Part shown: positions 1 to 6,937 of the stretch, in pieces
Position numbering within the stretch: position 1 is the stretch's first letter
Layout: each line of letters begins with the position of its first letter
Assembly (NCBI GenBank): GCA_964467615.1
Contig: CAYXRK010000088.1
Coordinates: 1 to 19,621 of the forward strand
Direction of reading: 5' to 3'
Source: CAYXRK01 sp964467615
GTDB lineage: Bacteria; Hydrogenedentota; Hydrogenedentia; Hydrogenedentales; GCA-2746185
Length of the DNA stretch: 19,621 nt
Notes under the pieces: model-generated
Databases searched by the model: none
What the model was told of the DNA's origin: nothing
The model's input: only the letters and a program-made list of their open reading frames with translations
Made by a program: the position numbers and the translations under genes

Positions 1-91
1 GGACTAACTCGAGGGGCACTATTTTTTCTACGCGAATTTTTTCTATTTGGTGTGCGAGACGGACGCCTAGGGTGCTCGGGTCCGCCGGCAG

Positions 92-910
92 GTGCAGGCG
101 CTGACGGACCACATCGTCGACCACGGCTTCAATCTCGTGGACCATGACGGCAAGCCGACGCGCTGGGGAAGGTACGCGCCCGAGGAGTTCAACTTCGACA
201 AAAACTGGTTCCCCGAACGCGGGCTGAATTCGCTGAGCATGCTGTCCTACCTCGTCACCACGCACCACATCACCGGCGACGACCGATACCAAAAAATCGC
301 GCGCGAACTCGTCGAGAAACACGGGTACGCGCAAAACCTAATGTATCCCAAGTTCCAGCGCGGCGTCGGAACGGGCAACCAGTCCGATGATGAAATGGCA
401 TTCATGTCATATTATAACCTTATAAAATATGAAACTGATGCAGAATTGCGCTCGCGATACGCGACTTCCTGGTGGCACTATTGGCGGCTCGAACAGCCCG
501 AACTCAGCCCGTTCTTCAATTTCGCGTTCGCGGGACAATGCATTGGCGCGCAATTCGAGGACGCCTTTGGCGTACACAACGTCGGGCCTCGCGGCGACTG
601 GCTCGAGGAGTCGGTCGATATGCTCAAGCGCTTTACCTTGGACCGGTTCGATTGGCGCCACGTCAATTCGCACCGCATCGACCTGATGCAACTGCCCGAG
701 TGGGGCGGGGCCTTCGATCATCCCATTGGCAACCAACGTGCGCTGCGCGTCAACGGCCGCGTGCTACCCGTCGACGAGCGCTTCTTCGACCACTGGAACA
801 CCGATCCGTTTCACCTAGACACCGGCGGCGAAGGCCGTTCACTCTCCGACGGAACAGTGTTTCTGCTGCCGTACTACATGGGCCTCTACCACGGCTTCAT
901 CACGCAGTAG
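92..910 (+). CDS. C-terminal part of a large uncharacterised protein, 5' end lost at contig edge
   Basis: The 272-aa frame is rich in aromatic residues and has family-like conserved stretches: LVDHDGKPTRWGRY near residue 15, ERGLNSLSMLSYL near 43, HHITGDDRY near 58, NQSDDEMAF near 96 and PFFNFAF near 140. I recognise these from long (several hundred residue) proteins of planctomycete/Hydrogenedentes-like genomes whose function is unknown. The helical, Trp/Tyr-rich character suggests an alpha-toroid-like fold, which is inference. The nominal start is a GTG without a ribosome site. The same frame continues upstream with family-like sequence but is broken by TAG at 68-70 and TAA at 5-7, so this is most likely a fragment and not a complete gene. 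A short palindrome overlaps its stop codon. Confidence 0.6.
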   Translation: MQALTDHIVDHGFNLVDHDGKPTRWGRYAPEEFNFDKNWFPERGLNSLSMLSYLVTTHHITGDDRYQKIARELVEKHGYAQNLMYPKFQRGVGTGNQSDDEMAFMSYYNLIKYETDAELRSRYATSWWHYWRLEQPELSPFFNFAFAGQCIGAQFEDAFGVHNVGPRGDWLEESVDMLKRFTLDRFDWRHVNSHRIDLMQLPEWGGAFDHPIGNQRALRVNGRVLPVDERFFDHWNTDPFHLDTGGEGRSLSDGTVFLLPYYMGLYHGFITQ

Positions 911-932
911 GCCACATCGGCCCGATGTGGCC
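910..932. terminator. Palindrome at the stop codon of the first gene
   Basis: An 11-bp perfect inverted repeat (GGCCACATCGG and its complement with one central base) starts on the last base of the TAG stop. It could fold as a 9-bp stem with a 5-nt loop. No T-run follows on either strand, so it is a weak or Rho-assisted terminator candidate or an mRNA-end stabiliser. Confidence 0.4.
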
Positions 933-1221
933 CGGCCCATACGCCTGACTGCGCCCAGCACGTAAACCCCTTGGCATGGATCTCGCCCCCATGCTCACGC
1001 AACAACGATGCAAACGCGTTCCGCGGAACCCGCGCGAGCAATTGATGAAAAAGACTTGACGGAGGCCCCACGACAGCGTCCTTCGTTGGCGTGGTGGACC
1101 AAGACATTGACACATCGACTCTTCCACGCCCACGGAGGACCTGTCAATCCAAATTCCGCGACAGCTTTTTGGGACAAGAGTGAATTCGGGCAGGTCAATC
1201 GATTGTCCGAAGTGATGCAAT
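933..1221. other. Intergenic stretch without a supported gene
   Basis: Short frames exist on both strands but none has a ribosome site or recognisable protein. The only structure I see is a short inverted pair (ATTGACA near 1105, TGTCAAT near 1142) that may be an operator or chance. Confidence 0.4.
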
Positions 1222-1324
1222 TATACACGGCGTCATAAATAGTTGCGCATGAGATCGCAGAAATAAGCCATTTTGCCGAAATTGGGGAAATGAACATGCG
1301 CAACTATTTATGACGCCGTGTATA
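1222..1324. repeat. 103-bp element with perfect 30-bp terminal inverted repeats (MITE-like)
   Basis: Bases 1222-1251 are the exact reverse complement of 1295-1324, with a 43-bp spacer. Both outer ends are TATA, so the unit begins and ends with TA, as expected for IS630/Tc1-type insertions at TA. It is too short to encode protein. It lies 24 bp downstream of the cysteine-rich peptide gene, and as RNA would form a long perfect hairpin. The alternative is a transcription-end hairpin, but no T-run follows on either strand. Confidence 0.7.
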
Positions 1325-1348
1325 GAAACAACCAACAAGCACAAACCA

Positions 1349-1597
1349 CTAACAACTGCACGAAATACAGTAAGTCGCATACGGATCCCCGTTTGCCTCA
1401 CAACCCGAAGACCACGTCCACGAACAATTAGAACACACGCAGGTTCCAGTTGCGCAAACGTAAAACCACCCACAACTGTTCGAGCAACACCATTGCTTTG
1501 ACTCGCATGTAGTGGCGTCAGCTTGGCCCAGCGTGAGGAAAAACGCACCAGCGAGCAATAGAGCCAGAACGCCAACCTTGACACATGTCTTGCACAT
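1349..1597 (-). CDS. Small secreted cysteine-rich peptide
   Basis: The 82-aa product has a signal peptide (hydrophobic VGVLALLLAGAFFLTL, probable cleavage after ADA near residue 28). It is followed by a mature region of about 54 residues with 12 cysteines, several as CC, CxC or CxxC, plus Trp and Ser. This pattern suggests a disulfide-stabilised extracellular peptide. I do not recognise the family; a bacteriocin-like peptide or a surface or adhesion peptide are possibilities without direct support. The ATG follows an AAGGAG ribosome site made from the last codons and TAG stop of the upstream Nudix gene, with 3 bases between that stop and this start, so the two genes are translationally coupled. 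Confidence 0.65.
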   Translation of the reverse strand: MCKTCVKVGVLALLLAGAFFLTLGQADATTCESKQWCCSNSCGWFYVCATGTCVCSNCSWTWSSGCEANGDPYATYCISCSC

Positions 1598-1600
1598 CTT

Positions 1601-2122
1601 CTACTCCTTGTGATTCAGCAGCGCGTGCAGCCCGATGATCGTCTTCGCGTCATCGAATTCGTTTCGCGCCAACTTTTCCCGCACTTCGTCTAGATCCATC
1701 AGGAACACTTCTATTTGTTCGTCGTGCTCGAGGCGTTGCTCGGTCTTAACTAAGTCGAACGCGAGAAAGACGTGAATCTTTTCGCTAAACACGCCGCACG
1801 AGGGATACAGGTGACCCGCCGGTACCATTCGTCCGGCGACGTATCCCGTCTCTTCCTCGAGCTCGGTTCGCCCTCGATCCTCGGGCGACTCGCCGCGTTC
1901 GAGCTTCCCGGCTGGAATCTCGATGATCGTCTTGCCGATCGAAATCCGAAACTGACGGATGAGCACCACGGAGTCGCCAAGGCAGGGAACGACCGCCACG
2001 CCGCCCGGATGTTCGACAACTTCCCGGAACGTCTCGCGCCCATCGTCGAGCCGCACCTGGCCGCTGCGTAGATTGACGATTCGGCCTTCGTATACCACCC
2101 GACTAGAAATCCAGGTTTCCAT
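1601..2122 (-). CDS. Nudix hydrolase, ADP-ribose pyrophosphatase type
   Basis: The 173-aa protein matches the NudF-like ADP-ribose/nucleoside-diphosphate-sugar hydrolases, which cleave ADP-ribose to AMP and ribose 5-phosphate in the cytoplasm. An N-terminal beta domain (METWISSRVVYEGRIVNLR) and the stretch VVLIRQFRISIGKTIIEIPAGKLE lead into the Nudix box at about residues 72-94 (GKLERGE...TELEEETGY). The usual Arg before the first box Glu is Thr86; the acidic metal ligands EExxE are intact. The ATG at 2122 was chosen because GGAG lies 7 bases upstream and the protein then starts like other family members; an ATG 51 bases further upstream lacks a ribosome site. It is followed immediately by the cysteine-rich peptide gene. 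Confidence 0.88.
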   Translation of the reverse strand: METWISSRVVYEGRIVNLRSGQVRLDDGRETFREVVEHPGGVAVVPCLGDSVVLIRQFRISIGKTIIEIPAGKLERGESPEDRGRTELEEETGYVAGRMVPAGHLYPSCGVFSEKIHVFLAFDLVKTEQRLEHDEQIEVFLMDLDEVREKLARNEFDDAKTIIGLHALLNHKE

Positions 2123-2338
2123 GATTTCGCTCCGTCCGCTTGGAAAATAGCATCTAACCCGCGCCACTTCCATCGTAGCGTCGGGTTGCTAGCGCGTCGG
2201 GTGGCCGCGCGAACGCGTTCCCATTGATGCGGTCATCCACCGCCTTGAAATTCGGCGGGATCAGGGTTACCGTGTGTGGTTTCGCCCCATTGCCGGGACA
2301 GGCGTCTGTACCCGGCACACATCGAGAAGGAGTGCCCC

Positions 2339-3664
2339 ATGAAAGCGATAGTCGCCGCAGTTTTGGTTTGTATCGCCGCCGCGATGGCCGCAGGCCCGGC
2401 CGGTACATGGAACGTTGTGATGGACTACCAAGGATCGGAGATACCCGGAACGCTCGTCATTAAAGACGAAGGCGGCAAACTGAGCGGGACTTGGGAAGGC
2501 CGCCGCGGCAAGGAAGACGTTCGCGATCTCTCATTTGAAAACGGGAAGTTGAGTTTCGTCCGCACAGTTGACGTGCAGGGCCAGCAGTTCGACATTACCT
2601 TTACCGGGACAATCGACGGCGAGGCGTTGACCGGCGCATTCGACTCCGCGATGGGGGCCTTGGCGGTCAAGGGTAAGTTGGCCAGCGCGGCCCCGGCGGG
2701 CGCGGCCCCAGCCGCGGCATCGGGCGGCACGAACGCGCACGTCGGGAAATGGAACGCGCACGTCTCCTCTTCGATCGGTGAATTCGACCACCACATCAAC
2801 GTCAATGCGGACGGCACCGGCGCGTATGACGCCGACGGGACCGAGATTCCGCTGACCGATATCACGCTCGACGGTGACAAGCTGACGTTCAAAATGACCA
2901 TCGATGTCAACGGACAACAACTCCCACTTACGTTTGCGGGAAAGGTAGCCGGCGACGATCTTACCGGGGACTTTACGAGCGACGCTGGAAGCGGCTCGGT
3001 CGTCGCGCGGCGCGATGGCGCGGCCCCGGCCATCGTCGGCACATGGGACGTCACGGTCGTCTCTCCCCTCGGTGAAAACAAACGGACAATCGTCGTCAAC
3101 AAGGACCTGACCGGCGCCTACATCACGGACAGTGGCGAATACGCTCTATCAAACGTCAAACAGACGGCGAAGGACGTTACGTTCGACGTGACCGTGAAGA
3201 TTCAAGAGCAAGACGTCGCCCTCAAGTTCGCAGGGATCGTCGACGGCAACGCGCTCAACGGCAAGTTCACCAGCGACGCCGGAGAGGGAGTGGTCACCGG
3301 GACAAAGGCCGGCCAAGTCGGCGCGGCTGGCGCGGATCCCGAAATCCAAGCGCTGCTGACTGGCGTACTCGACGCGCTCAAGGCGCTGGATATCGAGAAA
3401 CTCGTTTCGTTCTACGCGGACGACTACAAGGACAACCAGGGCGCGGACAAGGCGCAAACGCTTACCCAGCTCAACGACGCGAAGGGACAAGGTGTACTCG
3501 ACGGAATCCACTCAAAGTTGGACCGCCTCAGAGTGAGCGTAAACGGAGACAAAGCTACGCTCGACAACATCGGTATTGAGGGGTCCTTCGGCGTCCTCAA
3601 CGTCACGCTCGGGCTCGAGAAGCGCGCCGGAAAGTGGTGGGTCGTGACCCAATCGCAGCAGTAG
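2339..3664 (+). CDS. Secreted protein with three beta-rich repeats and a C-terminal NTF2-like domain
   Basis: The 441-aa product has a signal peptide (MKAIVAAVLVCIAAAMAAG). Three repeats of about 90-95 residues follow, starting at GTWNVVMDYQG, GKWNAHVSSSIG and GTWDVTVVSPLG. Each ends with a pattern like LTFAGKVAGDDLTGDFTSDAGSGSV. The alternating polar/hydrophobic pattern with G-W and D-G turns suggests antiparallel beta modules. An Ala/Pro linker separates repeats 1 and 2. The last 105 residues (ALLTGVLDALKALDIEKLVSFYADDYKD ... KRAGKWWVVTQSQQ) look like an NTF2/SnoaL-like domain. The start follows AAGGAG by 6 bases; an in-frame GTG upstream has no such site. The function is unknown, probably periplasmic or extracellular ligand binding. 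Confidence 0.75.
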   Translation: MKAIVAAVLVCIAAAMAAGPAGTWNVVMDYQGSEIPGTLVIKDEGGKLSGTWEGRRGKEDVRDLSFENGKLSFVRTVDVQGQQFDITFTGTIDGEALTGAFDSAMGALAVKGKLASAAPAGAAPAAASGGTNAHVGKWNAHVSSSIGEFDHHINVNADGTGAYDADGTEIPLTDITLDGDKLTFKMTIDVNGQQLPLTFAGKVAGDDLTGDFTSDAGSGSVVARRDGAAPAIVGTWDVTVVSPLGENKRTIVVNKDLTGAYITDSGEYALSNVKQTAKDVTFDVTVKIQEQDVALKFAGIVDGNALNGKFTSDAGEGVVTGTKAGQVGAAGADPEIQALLTGVLDALKALDIEKLVSFYADDYKDNQGADKAQTLTQLNDAKGQGVLDGIHSKLDRLRVSVNGDKATLDNIGIEGSFGVLNVTLGLEKRAGKWWVVTQSQQ

Positions 3665-3737
3665 TTCGCGAGTTGGCGCATGTCGGTCTGCACGCCGCGA
3701 GCGGTCGTTGGGCGACTGTACACATTGGCTTCGTTCC

Positions 3738-3766
3738 TTGAACGATACCCGAATGTTGTTTAGACT
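3738..3766 (+). promoter_or_regulatory. Sigma-70-like promoter, probable native promoter of the interrupted tRNA-Lys
   Basis: TTGAAC at 3738-3743, a 17-bp spacer and TAGACT at 3761-3766. Transcription would start near 3773, just before the hairpin at 3775-3802 and the tRNA 5' half at 3819. Confidence 0.5.
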
Positions 3767-3774
3767 GATAGCTA

Positions 3775-3802
3775 GCGGGCCGGAGCGCATCGGCCCGCTT
3801 TT
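3775..3802 (+). terminator. Hairpin with T-run between the 3664 gene end and the tRNA
   Basis: Stem GCGGGCC (3775-3781) pairs with GGCCCGC (3792-3798), followed by TTTT. It has the form of an intrinsic terminator for the upstream gene. A candidate promoter at 3738-3766 precedes it, so it may instead sit in the leader of the tRNA transcript. Confidence 0.6.
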
Positions 3803-3813
3803 GCGTCTGTTGG

Positions 3814-3856
3814 GCCGTGAACGGGTAGCTCAGTTGGTAGAGCATCGGACTTTTAA
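3814..3856 (+). repeat. attL core: left copy of the 43-bp direct repeat
   Basis: Identical to 12797-12839; identity stops on both sides with the adjoining base. It holds 5 bp of tRNA leader plus the tRNA 5' half through the anticodon loop (CTTTTAA). Strand exchange probably occurs in that 7-base loop, since the anticodon stem provides the inverted core sites. Confidence 0.88.
3819..3856 (+). pseudogene. Displaced 5' half of tRNA-Lys(UUU)
   Basis: These 38 bases match the intact tRNA at 12802 from the first acceptor base through the anticodon loop. After this the sequence is unrelated (GTCTAGTACAG...), so no anticodon 3' stem, T arm or 3' acceptor strand can form. Confidence 0.9.
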
Positions 3857-4447
3857 GTCTAGTACAGTAGTATTGTAGTGTATCGTGGTTGTTCCCTGTC
3901 AAGCACTTACGCCGGTTCGCCTATCCTTCCCTCGCGCCATTTATCCCCTCTTTTTTCCAACGAGTGGCGCGAAAGTGGCGCAAGAATTCGCGCGAGGGTT
4001 TAGGAGCCTCTCTGCCCGCCGGAAAAATCGAATCCACTACCCCACCCCTTCGCCGCGCCAAGTACCCGATCTAGCACCGTTCGGATACTTTTGCACTAAA
4101 TTGGCCGCATATTGATTTACCGGAATTCGTCGCAGACAAGATTCGCCGTTCGTGCTTTGGACTCGCCACCTTGCGATTAGACACGCGATCCCACGCTCGG
4201 CAATCATCATCCCTCGTGTGCGCTAACGCCGCCATGCGTGTAACTGATCGCGCGCGCTTCGGACATTGAATCGCGACGCCACCCCCGGCCAACCCGAAAA
4301 AACGCGCTTATGTCAGGGGGTTTACCCCTCTTTGTACTCGCGCGGCATGATTTATGTAAGCCCAACTTGTTCGCAGAAACCTACCCCATTGGATAATCGC
4401 GTACCAGGAACACTTATTTCCGTAGAGTGCGGCGGCGTCAATTTCAT
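3857..4447. other. Left-end non-coding region of the element
   Basis: About 590 bp with no supported gene; the short plus-strand frames lack ribosome sites and recognisable proteins. It contains the left arm-type sites (3963-3983), which are framed by CCCTCGCG (about 3930-3937) and its complement CGCGAGGG (about 3990-3997). A small hairpin AGGGG-GTTTA-CCCCT lies at 4316-4329, possibly part of the transcription end of the minus-strand lipoprotein gene, though without a clear adjacent T-run. Confidence 0.5.
3963..3983 (+). repeat. Left arm-type integrase sites (two direct copies)
   Basis: AGTGGCGCGA at 3963-3972 and AGTGGCGCAA at 3974-3983, an 11-bp period. The same pair occurs in the right end at 12705-12725. 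Arm-type sites beside the core are typical of tyrosine integrases with an N-terminal arm-binding domain. Confidence 0.65.
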
Positions 4448-4927
4448 TCAGTTTGAAATCTCTTGGAGAAGTTGCCACGGAGAAACACCCGGCGTCCTGA
4501 AACTGTTTACGGTAAGAAAAGCCCATTGTCCGTCTTTTGTGATTATCTTCGGTGGGTCGGATGCGTATACGTTGAACGCGGATTCGCTGCTGTATTTTGA
4601 CCCATACTGACCGTAGGGATTAAAAATTGATGTTGATGAGTATCTGCTCCCGTAGCTTCCAAATTTGTTTAGGATCGAGTCGCCCGCATAACTGTTGCTG
4701 GTCACGATACCAAGGAACGTACCATCAGAGGCGATGATCTTGGCCCCTTCAAAAGAGGACGGCGCGGCTGCTTTCGTCGCGACAGAGCCGACAGTCTGCC
4801 AAAACGCAGTGCTTCCTATCGTGTTGCACGCGGAAAGTACGATCAAAAAAAAGACCGAGAGAAGGAATTTCGACCTCTCGCATGCTAAAGATTTACAACG
4901 CCAAGCGTTCTGTAGTGCCGAATTCAT
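4448..4927 (-). CDS. Lipoprotein with repeated YGSxYS motifs (element cargo)
   Basis: The 159-aa protein has a long basic N-region, a hydrophobic stretch FLLSVFFLIVLSAC and a lipobox (LSAC followed by NT), so it is probably lipid-anchored and exported. The C-terminal half has two copies of a motif like FGSYGSRYSSTSIFNPY / YGQYGSKYSSESAFNVYAS, followed by DPPKIITKDGQWAFLTVN. This matches a widespread family of uncharacterised bacterial proteins with the pattern N-x-Y/F-G-x-Y-G-S-x-Y-S. The ATG at 4927 follows AGAAGG by 8 bases; the longer frame upstream lacks support. It lies 95 bp downstream of the secreted-protein gene and probably shares its promoter. Confidence 0.75.
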   Translation of the reverse strand: MNSALQNAWRCKSLACERSKFLLSVFFLIVLSACNTIGSTAFWQTVGSVATKAAAPSSFEGAKIIASDGTFLGIVTSNSYAGDSILNKFGSYGSRYSSTSIFNPYGQYGSKYSSESAFNVYASDPPKIITKDGQWAFLTVNSFRTPGVSPWQLLQEISN

Positions 4928-5022
4928 AGAGTTGCCTTCTATGGCCCCCGTTGATTCCTGAGTGAGGTATTGTGGTTTTTTGGGATATTTTTTGGTGTGA
5001 CGCTCCCAACGTACCCGCATTC

Positions 5023-5877
5023 TTACAATTCAATTTCCAGAATGACCTCCTTGCGCTTGCCGCCGACTTCGACCTCGAATCGATTGATGCCTTTGGTAAA
5101 CTGTTTGCTCAAGACCTTAAAGTCCACCGTTCCGACGACGGTTACGCAGCCGTCCTGTTCTTTCCGTGACGCTGCGTCAATTGCGAGAGGCAGTGCTTTG
5201 ATTTCCTGCCCGTTGATGGTCACGATAGACGCAGCATCGACCGCCCCGGCGCAATTCACAATCTCGATTGGCAATTTGTTAATCTTCTTTTGCGCCTCAA
5301 CGTCATCGTAGCGCACCGACACGGACAAGTCGGCAGCCTTGCCAAGTGAAATAGTCTGAGGCGCATCGGCTGGAAGTTCAACGGATGATCCGGCCTGCAC
5401 AAAACAGTCAAAGACAGTTCCTTCTGTGAGCAAAGCGTTCGATCCCTTGATGAAAATGAGGGGCCAAGCGACAATCGCGAACGTGGCTATCGCAGCCCCC
5501 ATACGGCCCTTGCCCGATTTATCGTAGCCGCCGTCAAGGGCAATATCTTCGCCGTCCACTCCCGGTACCGACATTGCCCGAATCTCAACGTGGCCCTTGC
5601 GGCCCGCGACCTTTGCCTTTTTGACTTCGGACACCCGGCAAAACACCTGAGCACCAGCGGCAATAACAGTCTTGCCGTCTACCCTTACGTCGCGCCATAC
5701 ATGCGCCCGTACAACGTCGCCTTCTTTGGTCTCTTTCTTTTTTGACGTGACTTTCTCGTCAAGCTGAACATAGACCGGCGTCATCACCGGAATCTTGATC
5801 CGATCTCCATTTGCCGGAAAACAAATCGTAAACGCGACCAGAACGCAAAAAATTCTACAAACACGATGTTCTTTCAT
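5023..5877 (-). CDS. Secreted or membrane-associated protein of unknown function (element cargo)
   Basis: The 284-aa product starts with a signal peptide (MKEHRVCRIFCVLVAFTICFPANG). Next is a beta-rich module containing TPVYVQLDEKVTSKKKETKEGDVVRAHVWRDVRVDGKTVIAAGAQVFCRV, a pattern seen in uncharacterised exported proteins. A hydrophobic stretch MGAAIATFAIVAWPLIFIKG near residues 128-147 may be a membrane hairpin. It is followed by EGTVFDCFVQ and a C-terminal beta-rich region ending NRFEVEVGGKRKEVILEIEL. The start at 5877 follows a perfect AAGGAG by 6 bases; the longer frame has none. A good promoter lies about 90 bp upstream. It is the first gene of a probable two-gene cargo operon with the lipoprotein. 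Confidence 0.7.
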   Translation of the reverse strand: MKEHRVCRIFCVLVAFTICFPANGDRIKIPVMTPVYVQLDEKVTSKKKETKEGDVVRAHVWRDVRVDGKTVIAAGAQVFCRVSEVKKAKVAGRKGHVEIRAMSVPGVDGEDIALDGGYDKSGKGRMGAAIATFAIVAWPLIFIKGSNALLTEGTVFDCFVQAGSSVELPADAPQTISLGKAADLSVSVRYDDVEAQKKINKLPIEIVNCAGAVDAASIVTINGQEIKALPLAIDAASRKEQDGCVTVVGTVDFKVLSKQFTKGINRFEVEVGGKRKEVILEIEL

Positions 5878-5964
5878 GGCCCTCTCCTTCGTTCGCGCGA
5901 TTGGTGTATCGACTATCCGCATCTGAGATACCCCGGTAGGGAGCACCGTGGATACACACTCTTC

Positions 5965-5993
5965 AGTCTAGTTGTGCCGGTCACTCTCGTCAA
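5965..5993 (-). promoter_or_regulatory. Sigma-70-like promoter of the cargo operon
   Basis: On the minus strand, TTGACG (5988-5993), a 17-bp spacer and TAGACT (5965-5970). Predicted start is near 5958, leaving a leader of about 80 nt before the ATG at 5877. Confidence 0.6.
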
Positions 5994-6317
5994 TAAATAA
6001 TTCGTCTACGAAAGAAGTGGACTTTTGGGTCGTCTATCGATAGTACGGCACTACGGACATAGGGTTATCGCGCGGTACCGGCAAAGATGCCCCCCGGCCA
6101 TCCCTAGATTGACCTCGAAATTTTTGGGGTTGCCCCGCTTTTCATGTGCGGATCATTTTTTTTGGGGCCTTGACCGGAATATTCCCGAATTAGACACGGC
6201 GCGGGAGATTCCCTGATTCGGAATTCGAGTGCCCGGAAATTGTGCGGATATAAGGGGTTTCGAGGGCTTGGGGGCTCAATTGTAACGAAGTATCCGAATT
6301 CGACCGCGTAGGATGCC
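5994..6317. other. Intergenic region between replication module and cargo operon
   Basis: No gene is supported. The region has several A/T runs and a short GGGG-TTG-CCCC hairpin followed by GCTTTT on the plus strand near 6127-6142. That orientation does not serve the minus-strand genes. It probably separates cargo transcription from the replication genes. Confidence 0.4.
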
Positions 6318-6587
6318 CTATACGGCGCGATCCAGCGTTGGGCAATGGTCTGATATGGCCGGGACTGCGTTCGTTTCGGAAAGTGCCGTTTTCGATAGGT
6401 GTCCAGAGCGGTACGGCCAAAGCGTGCAATCGACCATCTGGCAGCGCCGCACTTCCGCCGCGTTGCCGCACTGACATTCCAAACACTTCGCCCGGATCGC
6501 TCTTGCCCGCGAGAGCGGTTTGTCTACATTGAAGTCGTACCCGGTCACGGTGTCATGTATCGGGCCTCGCGTTTTGATCGTAGGCAT
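6318..6587 (-). CDS. Small phage-type Cys-rich (probable zinc-binding) protein
   Basis: The 89-aa product contains ARAIRAKCLECQCGNAAEVRRCQMVDCTLWPYRSG at about residues 26-60. This matches a motif I know from small uncharacterised phage and prophage proteins (C-x2-C-x-C with a later C-x4-C followed by LWPYR-G). The cysteines probably bind zinc; no function is established. The ATG at 6587 is preceded by AGGA, which overlaps the TAG stop of the upstream 68-aa gene, so the two are coupled. The last 20 residues are unlike the rest. It is part of the small-gene tail of the replication operon. Confidence 0.65.
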   Translation of the reverse strand: MPTIKTRGPIHDTVTGYDFNVDKPLSRARAIRAKCLECQCGNAAEVRRCQMVDCTLWPYRSGHLSKTALSETNAVPAISDHCPTLDRAV

Positions 6588-6598
6588 TGGTTCGTTTC

Positions 6599-6805
6599 CT
6601 ATGATTCGCGTTCGGTAGGCCGGACGCGGTAGTAGCGATTGCATGCCGCAGTGGGTGTCTCGCCTTCGTCATCCCGCGCCGCGTGAATACCGCCGCACCA
6701 CGGACAGCGGTAGTGCCAGAAAATCCACGCGCCGATACTTCGCGGCGACGCGGGCACGTCCGGCCAACGCCGCCTCCTTCGGATCGTCTCGTTCATTGGC
6801 GTCAT
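6599..6805 (-). CDS. Small basic protein with a CPWCG motif
   Basis: The 68-aa product is Arg-rich at its N-terminus and contains YRCPWCGGIHAARD...AACNRYYRVRP, a candidate single zinc knuckle. I do not recognise a family, but such proteins are common in phage-like gene clusters. The start at 6805 is supported by GGAAGG 7 bases upstream. The gene directly follows the iteron region and precedes the 89-aa Cys protein, with the stop inside the next ribosome site. It may belong to the helicase transcript. Confidence 0.5.
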   Translation of the reverse strand: MTPMNETIRRRRRWPDVPASPRSIGAWIFWHYRCPWCGGIHAARDDEGETPTAACNRYYRVRPTERES

Positions 6806-6826
6806 CGCGCCGCCTTCCGTTGACCC

Positions 6827-6936
6827 GCGACAGATGCGACGGTTGCGACAGTTGTTTCTATCTCTTTACTTTTTACTCTTACCATTCCGCCCGCAAAGGA
6901 GAAGGAAACAAGCGTCGCAAGTGTCGCAAGTGTCGA
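6827..6936. repeat. Inverted iteron arrays, candidate replication origin of the element
   Basis: Three tandem 9-bp units on the plus strand (GCGACAGAT, GCGACGGTT, GCGACAGTT at 6827-6853) face three units on the minus strand (GCGACGCTT, GCGACACTT and a degenerate TCGACACTT, at 6910-6936). A 56-bp AT-richer spacer lies between, flanked by GTTTC and GAAAC, so the symmetry extends inward. The site lies just beyond the 3' end of the helicase gene. This matches the origin arrangement known for SaPI-type islands: iterons either side of an AT-rich block next to the rep gene. Confidence 0.65.
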
Positions 6937-6937
6937 T

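Noticed and set aside
1222..1324. Integron attC site
   Set aside because: The repeat is perfectly symmetrical and lacks the attC core-site signatures and asymmetric bulges; no integron integrase is nearby.
4266..4610. Plus-strand frame of 114 aa in the element's left end
   Set aside because: No ribosome site or family likeness, and it runs into the opposite strand of the well-supported lipoprotein gene.
6827..6936. CRISPR-like array
   Set aside because: The 9-bp units are tandem without spacers and face each other in inverted orientation, which fits iterons and not CRISPR repeats.
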